Shown here piece after piece: positions 1 to 11,188 of a DNA stretch of 64,000 nucleotides (positions within the stretch are counted from its first letter, which is position 1; the number at the start of each line of letters is the position of its first letter). Both the position numbers and the translations under genes were made by a program. Origin of the DNA: Cryptomeria japonica (taxonomy: Eukaryota; Streptophyta; Pinopsida; Cupressales; Cupressaceae); NCBI RefSeq assembly GCF_030272615.1, contig NC_081406.1:234608422-234672421 (forward strand), written 5' to 3'. The notes below the pieces were generated by a model that saw nothing but the letters and a program-made list of their open reading frames with translations, was not told the origin of the DNA and did no database searches.

Positions 1-1599
1 TACTAAATAAATGTTTATTGATACCCATAGGGTACCTACACCTATAGGCCCTATGTGACTATATGAAGTGTGGTCACCCTTTTTGTGGCCATGACTTAAA
101 TCCATCAATGACCTTCAACTCTTAGTTGCCTTCCAAACTTTCACCAATGCCTTTCCATTCTGACAACCTTCCAACTGACCAAGCATGTTCCTACACATTA
201 AAATTTTGTTTATTCCTTTTAAATTGAAGGTTATTCTCATTTTTGACAAAAAAGAAAAAGAAGAAAGTAAAATAAATGACAATATCTTGGAGTGAGGTGA
301 ATAGTTTGTGTGCTAAAAAATATTATGTTGACATAAGGAAATATAATAGTAAATATTTTTATCCTAGCATGAGGGTAGATATTGACAATTTTAAAAATAT
401 TTTACTATGGATGCTAGAATGACATGAATATGTATACCCTAACTTAATCTTCACTCAACGTTTCATCTATGCTTTTGAAACTAATTAACCATATAGGAGC
501 TATCTATTTTTTTTTTGTCATAACTTGGGCACACAATAATGAAACTCAATAACCAAAATATTGTTAGAAAGATAGTCCTAATCACTTTATAATGTTGTTG
601 ATTTGATTTTCATTTTATTTGCTAGTATTGTATATTCTTAATCAAATTTGTACCATCATTTTATACATTGAAGAATAAGATTGATTACTTGTATCTTGAT
701 TTATGTGTGATTATTATTGAATAGGTAAGATATTTTAGTTATCTTTAGTTCCGTTTATGTATATTTTCCTTAATTTATTGTAGATAATGTTTATTCATAT
801 TTTATGATTTCACATTCTAGTCAATTATTTAGAAGTTTTGGCACCACAAAAGGTTTGGTTTGCATGAGATGATTTCATTTGATCTTGTTTATATGCATTG
901 ATGGTATTTTATTTTATTTTATTTGAGGTGGTATAATTTAATTTTTATTCATCCCTTTATGGTAATCGTAGTGAAGGATAGTTATGGGCCTTGGTAAAAC
1001 ACTATCCTAACACATCACAAGTGGCTTAATATTTTTCCTTTGTTGTATAGACATACATATACTAGAAACACTTGATAGTAAATTAGCTTGGGGTATTATT
1101 ATTTTACATGTTGTAGGCATCATTTTTTCTAGTTTTGATCATGGCACTATGTCTGTTGTATCATAAATTTATTATCTACCCAAACTTTTGACTAGAATTT
1201 AAGAGTGTTGGAGAATCCAATATCTAATAACAAAATTAAATTTTTACTATTAAAATAAAGTAGTGCACAAGAGAATGCATATCATATATTAAATCAAAGT
1301 ATATAAGTACAATTAGAAACCATCTATATATAGGCAAGGTAGATGGTGTAGGAAGGTAGGACTCAAATTGTGAGTAACCCTTCAAAGCGGACACACTTGT
1401 AAGTTCACTTTAAAAGTGTGTGAGAAAGTGTCAAACATGAAAAAAAATTGTATTTCATTAAGTGAGGAAATAGGCCTCAACCATAAACATGAGATAAAAT
1501 CACGAAAAATATAGTTAAACTTAAGATAGGTGTGTATAGGTCAATCCTAGGATGGTGATTAGTAAAAAATTCAATGAAGGGCCAGCTGAAAAAAAAAAA
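1..1599. other. AT-rich DNA without recognisable gene
   Basis: No open frame of useful length and no retroelement motif was recognised on either strand. The stretch is AT-rich with homopolymer runs. It may be old decayed repeat DNA or true intergenic sequence; nothing visible decides between them. Confidence 0.5.
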
Positions 1600-3120
1600 A
1601 GTCAAAGCCATACATCAGAAAGAATAGACCAACATAACCATAGGGGTTTTCCAAGAACCCTCAACCTTAATAATGGATTTTTGAAAGGCTCCCATAACCT
1701 TGATCTTTAGGATTGAATTGAGCAATGAACCTAAATCCAAAACATCCAAAATCTTGAAAAAAAGTGTAATGGAACAATATGGAACCAAGGGATTTTGATA
1801 GGTTTCCCAAACCTTCATTTTGGGTTTTGATATGGCCCCCTAAACCAACATAGCTATGGATTTTATCAAGGCTCTCACAATGTTATCCTTGAGATTGAAC
1901 ACCACTGTAAACAACTTGATTTTCAAGATCTCCACCTCAATAGGAGAAAAAGGAGAGTTCAGTCAGCAAAAAAATAGCATCATCTCCCATACACCCAAAG
2001 ATAAGATCATCCTTCGTCCCCAACAACACTTCCAAGAATATCCATTAGCATCAAACTCCACCTCAATAGGAGAAATGTCATCTCTAGCCACATCCATGTC
2101 CCCCTCAATATAAGATAGTACCACATCAATAGGAAAAACTAGAGTAACCCAAAGATGTAGAACATGAAGCATAAAGAACATATCCATGGAAAGAAGAAGG
2201 AGAGGGACACCAAAAACCTCACCACAGAAAGACCTAGGGTTTATGAGATATAGATAAAGAAAATCAAACCCCATACTCCAAGAAATCTCAAACCAAATAG
2301 ATTCCTAAGGAACCCATAACAAAATACCTCTCCTAAAAGATTAAGATAATCATGAGGACACAAGAAGAGAAGAGAAATAGAGATACCACCATAATTCCAA
2401 CACAAGGGCATGAAAGAAGTTGGGTCATCAATATAAACCCTCAAAAACATAACCATGAAGATTTCCAAGTCAGGGCCAAAGCATCTTCTAGACATCTCTC
2501 CAAAAATAGAGCATAACCTCCTTGAACTGCAAGGGCACAAGTTAATGAAACCCACATAGCTACATAGACCAAACCGTGACTGTAACTTCCAAAAGAGAAA
2601 GAAGGAAATAGAGGAAGCCCTAAGTAGAAAATTAAAAAAAACCTTCTCAAACAACCAAAGCTTTCAAAGACCATGGGCTGCACTAGGCATCACAAAGAGA
2701 ACCTCGCACAAGAACAAGATCTTGGAAGAAAGGAAAGGATCCCACACACACATCAGACCTAGAATAGAGAATATTCACACCCCTAATAAGGACCAAAGGA
2801 TAAATTAGATAGGAAAGACAAACTCACATCAAACAAACTTCCAACAATATCTCCATCATCTTCACCTGCAAACCAAACCCCTTAACCACCATCACTAACG
2901 CAAAACTTGTTTGTGCCTTCCGCACATCATCAAACCCCTACACACCTTCCAGAGGGCCCAAAAAAAGCCAAGGACTCCGCCATGGGAGGGGATCGATCTT
3001 CCCATCGTCCTCACCACCTTCATCCTCATCACAACTGCCACAACTAGACAAAACCCTTTCTCCTTATCCTCGAACTCCTCCACATGCAATCCTCATTTCA
3101 AACTATAACAACTAGGTTGT
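1600..3120. other. unassigned sequence with decayed short-period repeats
   Basis: The longest open stretch is 137 codons on the minus strand (2241-2654), and no family was recognised in it. The 15-mer CACCTCAATAGGAGA occurs exactly at 1933 and 2059, with degenerate copies near 2101 and 2122, so spacings are multiples of 21 bases. On the minus strand the copies read as a repeated Pro-Ile-Glu-Val-like peptide. 2890-3100 is richer in G and C than its surroundings. The region could be an old coding repeat or a decayed non-LTR element; neither can be shown. Confidence 0.35.
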
Positions 3121-3438
3121 TAATAGATGTTTTCCTTCTTTAGATTGGTGATAAGTTAATTAGGTGTATAAAGACAATATTTGTACACTAAATGCTCCTT
3201 TTAAGTGAAACTTAGGGATTAATATGCACAAAAATGATGGGTTCCTACTACTAGGACATGCTAGATACTCATGTAAAAAAAAGAGAATTAAGATAAAATG
3301 AGAAACCCTAGTGGGAAAAAAAATTCTCTCCAAAAGAAAAATGATGAATGGATGAAATATACAAGTGTGAATTAGATAGGTGATAGAAGGAATGAATCAT
3401 GGTGACTCCCAATTGCTAACGATATCAAAATGTACTAT
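3121..3438. other. flank of element E, no gene seen
   Basis: Short AT-rich stretch directly left of the E LTR. A GATATCAA string at 3421 resembles the complement of a Copia primer binding site as seen beside the H LTR, but the match to the usual site is poor and about ten extra bases separate it from the LTR. Confidence 0.3.
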
Positions 3439-3450
3439 TGAACAACACAA

Positions 3451-3455
3451 GTGAC
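3451..3455. repeat. target-site duplication GTGAC, left copy, element A
   Basis: GTGAC immediately precedes the TGTTGG start of A's 5' LTR and recurs exactly at 17426-17430 after the last TAACA of A. It lies inside the E LTR tip. Confidence 0.9.
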
Positions 3456-4068
3456 TGTTGGCCATTTGGTGGAATTGATTATGTGTTGCATTGATGTTTT
3501 GTCATTGATGTCAACACTAGTTTTTTGGATGCTTTACCAACACCCTTCTAGTCCTGATAGGTTAAGTGGTTTCTAGTTAACTTGGATCTGGTATGATATG
3601 GTCGACTCCGGTATAATCTGGTAATTAAATTGGCTTATTCATGATACTTATACTCATATTTGGTCAGTTGGTTTTGGTCTAGTGATTGGATGCTATCCTG
3701 CTTGCTTAGAACATTGGTTTCTAGTTATGATGAGGGTTTTATTGGTAGAGATTTTGATGGAGATCATTGATGAATTGCATAAGTGGTTTTGGTGCAATTT
3801 CTGATGGAGTTTCAGGATGCCGTTGGTGATCATGTTCGAGACTTGGCAGTTGGAGATCATTGCTGAAGTGTGTGGACCTATACTTGGTCCCGATTGATCT
3901 AAGTTTTGGACTGGCTTTAATGTAATGTGTGGATAGGACCTATTGATGTATTTTTGGGATGTCTAATGTGTTGATATTAGTTGTTTAGTCTAAGGCTGAC
4001 ATGGTTTGTAATTATGTAATTAGTTTACTATCTAGTGGTCGACCTGATTGTTTATAGTCGAGGGTTTG

Positions 4069-4076
4069 TATAAATA
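4069..4076 (+). promoter_or_regulatory. TATA box of A 5' LTR
   Basis: TATAAATA in mid-LTR, repeated at the equivalent place in the 3' LTR (8618-8625). The position fits a U3/R promoter for Pol II transcription of the element. Confidence 0.6.
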
Positions 4077-4587
4077 GATGTGAGCTCTCATTGTAGATCA
4101 TCATGGTTAATGTAAGAGGTCATGGTCAAGAAATATAATGTGTGAATAAATGTAATATCATTTAGGCAGAGGAGTTGGTCGATCATTGGAGATTGAATTA
4201 CGTTTATATAAGAGGATTTAGTCCTCTGGTATTGAGCTTAACCGGAACTGTACTCAGGCATAGGAGATGTTATCTTTTGTAGTTTAACACTTCTCTGGAT
4301 TGTAGTCTGGATGAGCAGGTGCTCTAGGCTATTGGCCTTCCTTCGAGTGCAGGCCCCTTCATTGTAATTCACATACTTACTGCAGAAGTATTATCTGACT
4401 GTGGGTAGGCTTCCCACCATGGTTTTTCCCTTTATTGGGTTTTCCACGTACAAATATTGGTGTTGTGTGGATGGATTTTATTCTATGATTATTTTTTATG
4501 CTTAATTGATTAACTGCTATTCTGGTATTATTTTTTTGGGTTTCGGTATTAAAGTTTTAATTGCTAAATGTTCCTGTAATCTGTGAC

Positions 4588-4614
4588 AACTAATTCAACC
4601 CCCCCCTCTTAGTT
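4588..4614 (+). other. C-rich U5 hairpin, element A
   Basis: AACTAA (4588-4593) pairs with TTAGTT (4609-4614) around a C-run loop, 28 bases before the LTR end. Equivalent structures with different stem sequences occur in the other families of this window. Confidence 0.55.
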
Positions 4615-4644
4615 ATCTTCCGGTTATCTGAACTGTCTAACAAT

Positions 4645-4699
4645 TGGTATCAAAGATTTAGTCTTCTCTACAAAATGATTAGCCACTTGAGGAAGATCG
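4645..4699 (+). other. PBS and conserved leader, element A
   Basis: TGGTATCAAAGA (4645-4656) matches the usual Copia primer binding site for the initiator Met tRNA with small changes. The following leader, ending in CTTGAGGAAGATC, is shared with elements B and D and may hold packaging information. Confidence 0.75.
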
Positions 4700-4700
4700 T

Positions 4701-5872
4701 ATCGCGACTAATAGTTAAAGTTCATCTAGTTCTTCTAGAGCTATCTTTCGAACGGATATTCAGGGGCTTGATGGAACAAATTACACAATATGGAAGATTC
4801 AGATGGAGACTCATCTAAGATGTCTTGGCAAGGAGATTTGGGAGATCACACAAAATGGTGTCACACCCTATAATCCGGGATCTGGCAATGCTCCTCTAGA
4901 AAACCTGGACAAGGAGCTTGATAATGATTTTAGAGGAAGAGAAGCCCTCTTGTGTGCACTTTCTGATCATCAAATAATGGGATTAACCTACAAATCATCT
5001 GGAAAGGATTTATGGGATAAGTTGGAGACTCTTAATGAAGGTCACCCTATAGTGAAGATTGCTAAACTTTATGGTTACCGGGTGAGATATGAAAACCTAA
5101 AGATAGAAGAAGATGAAAGGAATACTACATTCATGGAAAGGGTAAATGATATTGTTTTGGGAGTTCAATATTGTGGTGGAACTCTGAGTGAAGACAAAAT
5201 TATTTCTAAAGTCCTAAGAACCCTACCATCGGCTTACAAAATGAAGGCTACTGCTATTAATAAATTGAGAACAATGGCTAATAAATCTGTTAACATAGAT
5301 ACTTTGGTTGGGAAACTATCTTCTTTTGAGCTTGAGGAATTTGGAAATTCTGGAGCTATGAAGGCTGAACCTGCTTTTCATGCATCTACATCTGCAACTA
5401 GTAAGCAAGACTGGAAAACTTTATATGAAAAGGAATTAGAAGATATGAAGAGAGAAGATGGTGAGTTTGAGCAACTTGAAGCACTATTTTCTAAAAGGGT
5501 GCCTAAAGGACCGGTAGGAAGTAAGTATGAAGGAAAAGCACCTTTTAAATGCTTTGCATGTAATAAGATTGGTCATTTTGCATCTAGATATCCTGAAATG
5601 AATTCAAGATTTTAAGAAAGAGTTAAAAGATCATTTAAGCCTAACCCTAGATATCGGAACAAATATAAGTATAAGAAAAATAGAGACAAATCATGCTACA
5701 TAGTGGATGAGGAAGGCATTACTGATTTAGATGATGAACTGACAGAGGACTCTGCTAGTGGATTCACCAATGAGAAGGAATGGATGTTCCTGGCTATCAA
5801 GGAAGATGATCCGGCACTGGAAGAGAATGTACTTGAAGAGAAGGCACTTGCTACTATAATTGAGGGAAGGAT
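4701..5872 (+). pseudogene. gag: gag of element A (UBN2-type capsid, CCHC knuckle), broken
   Basis: Gag forms the particle that packages element RNA. The frame holds the Copia capsid start around DGTNYTIWK and a later MERVNDIV region; the clear open part is 4803-5615. A CCHC zinc knuckle lies near its end, CFACNKIGHFASRY, with the last Cys replaced by Tyr. Breaks: the expected start position (4701) reads ATC, a TAA follows at 4716-4718, and another stop ends the long frame at 5613-5615. Coding-like sequence with an FLAIKEDD block continues beyond, as in D. The shift into the protease frame falls near 5870. Confidence 0.85.
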
Positions 5873-6239
5873 GAATGGATAAGTGACAGTGGTTGTTCAC
5901 ATCATATGATTGGAGATAAAGGGAAGTTTTTGTCTTTGCAAGAATTTGATGGTGGACTAGTTAGATTTGGAGATGATAAGGCATGTATGATTAAAGGAAA
6001 AGGAACTATATCTTTGGATGGTAAGAACAATACTGAAAATTTTTATTATGTTGAAGGCTTGAAGCATAATCTATTGAGTGTAGGACAATTGGTAGATAAG
6101 ATTTCAATTGTAGTTCAAGGATGGAAAATGCAAAATTATTAACAGATCTAGCTTGGAGATTGCAACCGGTACACAGACAAAAGGTAATATATTTCATTTG
6201 AACTCTAGTGAGAAGACATGTTTGATTATATAAATTGAT
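5873..6239 (+). pseudogene. Copia aspartic protease of element A
   Basis: The retroviral-type protease frees the Gag and Pol products. The active-site block is visible as ISDSGCSHHM (5879-5908), followed by FLSLQEFDGG, a glycine-rich middle and the HNLLSVGQL block typical of Copia proteases. The frame differs from gag and is lost after about 6142 through a frameshift near 6100-6120 relative to D. It runs towards integrase without an intact connection. Confidence 0.8.
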
Positions 6240-7094
6240 GAGATTTGGCTATGGCATAAAAGGTTGTGTCATGTGAACTTTGATTGCATTGTGAATATCA
6301 GTTCAACTAAGGCAATTAGGGATATACCTAAGATTATCAAACCCTATAATTCGGTATGTAAAGAATGTCAAATGGGTAAACAGGCCAGATCCTCTTTTAG
6401 GAGTATACAAGATAAATCAAATGATGTTCTTGATCTTATTCATACTAATTTATGTGGTCCTTCTAGAGTTAAAAGTTTTCATGGTGATAGATATTTCATG
6501 CTAATCACTGATGATTATTCTATAATGACGTCGGTTACTTTTTTGAGGGAAAAATATGAAGCATTTGAAAAGTTTAAAATCTTTAAGGCTAAAGTGGAAA
6601 CTGAGATAGGAATGAAGATTAAATTTTTGAGATCAGATCATGGTGGATAATTCACATCTAGTGAGTTTAATAACTTTTGTGACAAGCATGGTATAAGAAG
6701 ACAATTTTTTGCTCCCCAGACACCTCAGCAGAATGGAGTTGTGGAAAGGAAGAACAAAACTATCTTGGATGCTGCTAGAACAATGATGATGGAAGTTAAT
6801 CTACCTCATATATGTTGGAGAGAAGGAGCGAGTATAATGGTTTATACATTCAACATAGTACATATCAAAGGGGAAACCGGTAAGACACCTTATGAATTAT
6901 GGTTTGGCAATACACCTATAGTTAAGTATTTCAGATTTTTTGGTAGTAAATGTTATATCAGGAGAGATGATACTATTCCAAAATTTGATCCTAGATGTGA
7001 TGAATGCATATTTCTTGGTTATTCTAATGAAAGCAAAGCATATAGATGTTATAACAAGATATTGCAGAGAATTGTGGAGAGTACTAATGTATAA
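6240..7094 (+). pseudogene. Copia integrase of element A
   Basis: Integrase inserts the cDNA. The N-terminal HHCC zinc site is seen as WHKRLCHVNFD followed by VCKECQMGK. The catalytic core carries the expected acidic residues in the LITDDYS, RSDHGG and GVVERKNKT blocks. The Copia C-terminal region follows (TPYELWFG, FFGSKCYI, FDPRCDECIFLGYS). Stops at 6648-6650 and 7092-7094 break the frame. A separate deletion seen in D at the NLCGP region is absent here. Confidence 0.85.
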
Positions 7095-8113
7095 GTAGAT
7101 GAGCTAAACAAAACTCAAATCAGACTTTATGAGAAGGAACCGGTAGTGGAAATGATTATATCTGAACTGGTAGCACCTTTATCGGAATAGAGAGTTGAAC
7201 TAGTAACTCCAGCAACATCAGAGAATTCTACAGTAACTAAAGAATAGGGAAGAGGAACAGAGTGTCAGAAGACTCCTAGGTATGTGAGATTGAATCATTC
7301 TGAAGATCAAATCATTGGGGATAAGAGCAATGGGGTGATGACAAGAAGAAGACTGGAAACTAATGACATATGTTTAATTTCACAAGTTGAATTGGTATCA
7401 GTAATTGAAACATGTAAACATGAACATTGGTTGAAAGCTATGGAAGAATAATTAGATCAGAATGAGAAAATTAACACATGGACTTTGGTTCCCTGACCTA
7501 AAAATAAAAATGCTATTGGAACTAAATGGGTTTGTAGGAATAAATTGAATGAGGATGATCAAGTTATAAGAAATAAGGCTAGATTGGTTTGTAAAGGAAA
7601 TTCTCAGAAAGAAGGAATTTATTATGGAGAGGCTTTTGCACCTGTAGCTAGGATTGAAGCTGTAAGATTATTTCTGGCCTATGTTTCTTATAAAAAATGC
7701 AAGGTTTATCAGATGGATGTTAAATGTGCATTTTTTAATGCAGATCTTGATGAGGAAGTTTATATTGAGAAACCTCATGGTTTTTCACTATCAGATGATA
7801 CATATATGGTCTAAGGAATTTTTGAAGAAATTTGGTATGGGATATTCCAAACCCTACAAGATACAAATCTATGATTGGAGGTCTACTTTATTTGACTCAG
7901 ACTAGGCCTGACATTATGAATGATGTTTCTAGTGTTTCAAGATTTCAGAGTCATCCTAGAGAAAATTAGGAGATGGTGGTGAAAAGGATTTTTAGATACC
8001 TGGAAGGTACATCAAAATATGTCTTGTGGTACCGTAAGGATGATAACTTTACTTTATGTGCATATATAGATGTTGATTGGGCTAGAGATGTTGATGACCG
8101 GAAAAGTACTTCC
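7095..8113 (+). pseudogene. reverse transcriptase/RNase H remnant of element A
   Basis: 7095-7440 is the linker after integrase, with stops. The RT fingers and first palm part are readable at 7440-7814 ([36 protein letters not shown]). At about 7805 the sequence jumps to the thumb side (FLKKFGMG), so roughly 300 bases holding the YxDD catalytic motif, present in E, are missing. A further short gap follows near 7850. RNase H is readable only from LCAYIDVDWARDVDDRKSTS and ends at 8113, where it fuses to the LTR. Confidence 0.85.
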
Positions 8114-8868
8114 AGTGGTTTGTAGTTAACTTGGATCCGGTATGATCTGGCAAGCTCCAGTATAATCTGGTAATGGAATTGGCTTGTTCATGATACTTAC
8201 ACTTATATTTGGTTAGTTGGTTTTGGTCTGGTCATTGGATGTTATCATGCTTTCTTAGAAGATTGGTTGCTAGTTCCCGCGAGGGTTTCACCGAAAGATC
8301 TTTTGATGGAGATCTTTGATGAATTGCATAAGTGGTGTTGGTGCAGCTTTTGATGGAGTTTGAAGATGTTGTTGGTGATCATGTTCGAGACTTGGCAGTT
8401 GGAGATCATTGCTGAAGCGTGTGGACCTATACTTGGTTCCGATTGATCTAGGTTATGGACCAACTTTAATGTAACATATGGATATGACCTATTGATGTAT
8501 TTCCAGGATGTCTTATGTGTTGATATTACTTGTTTGGTCTAATCCCGACATGGTTTGTAATTATGTAATTGGTTTAATGTGTGGTGGCCGACCTGATTGC
8601 TTATGGTCGAGGGTTTGTATAAATAGACGTGAGATCTCATTGTAGATCATCAAGGTTAATGTAAGAGGTCATGGTCAAGGAATGTAATGTGCAAATAAAT
8701 TTAATATCATTCAGGCAAAGGAGTTGGTCGATCATTGGAGATTGAATTGGGTTTATATAAGAGGATTTAGTCCTCTAGTATTGAGATTAACCGGAACTAT
8801 ACTCAGGCATAGGAGATGCTATCTTTTGCAGTTCAACACTTCTCTGGATTGTAGTCTGGATTTATATG
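8114..8868 (+). repeat. 3' LTR of element A, first part (5' end missing)
   Basis: Matches the 5' LTR from about 3565 onward; the first ~109 bases are absent and RNase H is joined directly at AGTGGT (8114-8119). A TATA box TATAAATA lies at 8618-8625. The LTR is interrupted after TCTGGATTTATATG by solo LTR C and resumes at 17072. Confidence 0.85.
8864..8868. repeat. target-site duplication ATATG, left copy, solo LTR C
   Basis: ATATG precedes the TGTTGGCATTTGG start of C and recurs at 17067-17071, after which the A LTR continues in register. Confidence 0.85.
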
Positions 8869-9206
8869 TGTTGGCATTTGGCATTATAACAGACAATGGG
8901 AGATTATTGGCATTTCAATGAGGATATTGAGAAGGTTGTTGATGATTATGGATATAATTGATTAAGGATGTTTACTGTCTTAATATTATTATTTTGTCAT
9001 TGATGTCAAGAAATTGATTTTCTAATTCAGTATGATGTTGCCATATCTTGAGAAGTATGATTTAATAAGTATAAAGATGTCGGTAAAAGACACAGAAAGA
9101 ATATGATGAATAAGGCGATGAATAAGGTATTCAATGGGCAACTATTACCGAGTCAGATAATGATTAGATCATGATGTTTAGATTGTTTTAACATCATACA
9201 TATGTT

Positions 9207-9211
9207 GTAAA
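9207..9211. repeat. target-site duplication GTAAA, left copy, element B
   Basis: GTAAA at 9207-9211 and again at 15862-15866 exactly bracket the TG...CA ends of B. Confidence 0.9.
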
Positions 9212-9273
9212 TGTTGGCATATGGACACTCCAATGAGACATTGTGTGTGATTGAAGGTTTTGTCATTGATGGC

Positions 9274-9355
9274 AACCTTGCAATCCTATGGCACTGGCAA
9301 AGCATTACTCAGGCAACCTTGCAATCCTATGGCACCGGCAAGACATTATACTGGC
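9274..9355 (+). repeat. two 41-bp tandem units in B U3
   Basis: Units 9274-9314 and 9315-9355 both begin AACCTTGCAATCCTATGGCA. They are also present in the 3' LTR. Tandem U3 units often act as promoter or enhancer elements in LTRs; that role is inferred here. Confidence 0.75.
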
Positions 9356-9542
9356 AAAACATTAATCAAACAAAACAGTGCTCCGGCATCAACAAAATCA
9401 TTCTACACCAGCATCGGAATAGAAGATGTACAACAGCACAGAAGGAAATATGTATACTGGCACAGAGGCCGACAGGATTTTTGATATGTAATATTTTGTT
9501 TATCATTGTAAGCCAACTTGTAAAATTGTAAAATGACTCTTG

Positions 9543-9552
9543 TATATAAAAG
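9543..9552 (+). promoter_or_regulatory. TATA box of B 5' LTR
   Basis: TATATAAAAG, conserved at 15329-15338 in the 3' LTR, about 330 bases into the LTR. Confidence 0.6.
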
Positions 9553-10030
9553 AGATCATTGTAGGCATTTGTAGGATATGGATAGAAAGCAATAAATAAA
9601 TTATAAGGCAAACCTAATGTGCGAATTGTAGGTCAAGGGTATATGTAAAGAATAGAACAAGAACCGGTATTGAATTTGGCATTCAAGATGCTATTGTAAA
9701 GAAGTATAGAATATTGGATTTGTGTAAATTCTCATTGTAAGTCGGTGTGACTTCTTATTGAGCAGTGAGCTCTAGGCAGTTGGCCTTCCTGCATGTGCAG
9801 GCCCCTATTGTAAGTAATATTCTCTTATTGGCCAGTAAGTGAATATTGTGGGTCACAAATCCCACCGAGGTTTTTCCCACACCGGGTTTCCTCATTAAAC
9901 ATCTTGTGTTATGGTGTTCTTTTCATGTGGATGCTTTTGATTCTGTTATTTGCATTAATTCTTGCATACCAGTATACTGTTACTTTATATTCTGCATATT
10001 CAGTTTTAAGAAAATTTCATTACCGATCAA

Positions 10031-10062
10031 ATACTGATTCACCCCCCCCCCCCTCTCAGTAT
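10031..10062 (+). other. C-rich U5 hairpin, B 5' LTR
   Basis: ATACTGA (10031-10037) pairs with TCAGTAT (10056-10062) around a long C run, 17 bases before the LTR end. The 3' LTR copy pairs over 10 bases. Confidence 0.6.
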
Positions 10063-10081
10063 CTGTGGGAACCCTAACAAT

Positions 10082-10138
10082 TGGTATCAAAGCTTGGTCC
10101 TCTATTTTCAGAAGCCTAATAGCTTGAGGAAGATCTTG
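10082..10138 (+). other. PBS and shared leader, element B
   Basis: TGGTATCAAAGC at 10082-10093 is a Met-tRNA-type PBS. The next ~45 bases (TTGGTCCTCT, later GCTTGAGGAAGATC) match the leaders of A and D, which are otherwise different in coding content. Confidence 0.8.
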
Positions 10139-10150
10139 ACACTGGTAAAG

Positions 10151-11188
10151 ATGGAAAATCTGATGAAGCAACCTGAAGGTGCTCTTACAAACTATGATGC
10201 AGAGAAGTTGAAAAATATCAAATTAGAAGATTATTTAAAAGCAGCTCAGGACATTATTCAGGCACTTCAAGAAAATCTTACTGTTACAAGAAACAAGAGA
10301 AGAGAACTTTGTGAAAAATTGCAAAATGAAAATGATGAAAAGGAATCACTAAATGATATGATAAGCAAATTGAAACAAGAGATCATGACAACAAAAAATG
10401 AAATGCAGGATATGACTATGAGATTCTACAAAGAGATTGAGGACAGAAAGAAGAATGAAGAAGAATTGACCAGAAGACTAAGTGATGCAGCAAATGAGAA
10501 CACAAGACTTAGCTATGAAAATGACATGTTCAAGATAGATCTGATGCATACTCAAAATGACTCGAATGAACTAATGAGACAAAAAGATATCTTGGAAAGG
10601 GAATTGGAAACTGCAAATCAACACAAAGAAAAATTCAAGAAAAGCTTAGAAGAACTTGCTACCTTATTGAAGAATCAAAAACCCAAAGGTGACACTTTTG
10701 GAGTTGGATTTGAAGTTGGAGAAAGCTCTAGTACTGCAAATACCCAGGATCAAAGCAAACTGGTAAGACCCTCTAATACTTACAAATTCAATGGAAAATG
10801 CTTTAACTATAATAAATATGGTCATAGGGGAAATGAATGTAGATCTAGGAATTATCAAAACATCAATCCTCCCACTAGTCAATGCACCAAATGCAACAAA
10901 ATTGGTCATAACTCTGAAAATTGTAGAATGAATGTAAGATGTTATGTTTGTGGAAGATTTGGTCATTTATCAAATAAATGCAGAACACAAACCGGCATAG
11001 GTTATGGGAAAGCTATTCAGAAAAATAATGTAACTTGTTATGCATGTAACAAGAGTGGTCATATTGCTAAATTCTATAGAAGTAAAGGTACACCGGTAGA
11101 TAACAAAAGTACTAGCTTGAAAGGTAAAGAAAGGTTGAAGAGGTTAAGAAAGAATTTTCAAAGCAATGGATTAGAAAAGGTGATCTAA
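10151..11188 (+). CDS. Gag-like coiled-coil protein with four zinc knuckles, element B
   Basis: 345 codons from ATG at 10151; an upstream in-frame start at 10094 lies within the conserved leader and is less likely. Residues ~30-190 are heptad-rich, Lys/Glu/Asn-dominated coiled coil. A GVGFEVGESSS block (~residue 200) resembles the region before the knuckles in Sirevirus-type Gag. Four CCHC-like knuckles follow. The first has Tyr for the second Cys (CFNYNKYGHRGNEC), the second (CTKCNKIGHNSENC) and third (CYVCGRFGHLSNKC) are complete, and the fourth ends in Tyr. No UBN2-type capsid domain is present, unlike A and D. The role is probably RNA binding and assembly; that is inference. The frame is intact, unlike most in this window. 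Confidence 0.8.
   Translation: MENLMKQPEGALTNYDAEKLKNIKLEDYLKAAQDIIQALQENLTVTRNKRRELCEKLQNENDEKESLNDMISKLKQEIMTTKNEMQDMTMRFYKEIEDRKKNEEELTRRLSDAANENTRLSYENDMFKIDLMHTQNDSNELMRQKDILERELETANQHKEKFKKSLEELATLLKNQKPKGDTFGVGFEVGESSSTANTQDQSKLVRPSNTYKFNGKCFNYNKYGHRGNECRSRNYQNINPPTSQCTKCNKIGHNSENCRMNVRCYVCGRFGHLSNKCRTQTGIGYGKAIQKNNVTCYACNKSGHIAKFYRSKGTPVDNKSTSLKGKERLKRLRKNFQSNGLEKVI

Larger units (their letters stand above)
3456..4642 (+). repeat. 5' LTR of element A
   Basis: Begins TGTTGG and ends TAACA, giving TG...CA ends, 1187 bases. The end is fixed by the adjacent PBS. It contains a TATA box at 4069, the plant-LTR block with GGTTTTTCCC near 4421-4430, and the C-rich hairpin at 4588-4614. The segment 3571-4311 aligns without length change to 8120-8860 in the 3' LTR. 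Confidence 0.9.
9212..10079 (+). repeat. 5' LTR of element B
   Basis: 868 bases from TGTTGGCATATGG to CCCTAACA. It carries a 41-base tandem duplication near its start, TATATAAAAG at 9543-9552, the GGTTTTTCCCACACC block and the C-rich hairpin near its end. It differs from the 3' copy by a few per cent, largely transitions, with most differences in the first 350 bases. Confidence 0.9.

Noticed and set aside
2241-2654. 137-codon minus-strand frame as a possible gene
   Set aside because: Composition is Phe/Leu/Cys-biased, no domain was recognised, and no splice or promoter context was evident.
3415-3438. primer-binding-site-like string left of the E LTR, suggesting a second element sharing the LTR
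   Set aside because: The match is poor and displaced by about ten bases, and no gag was recognised to the left; kept only as a possibility.
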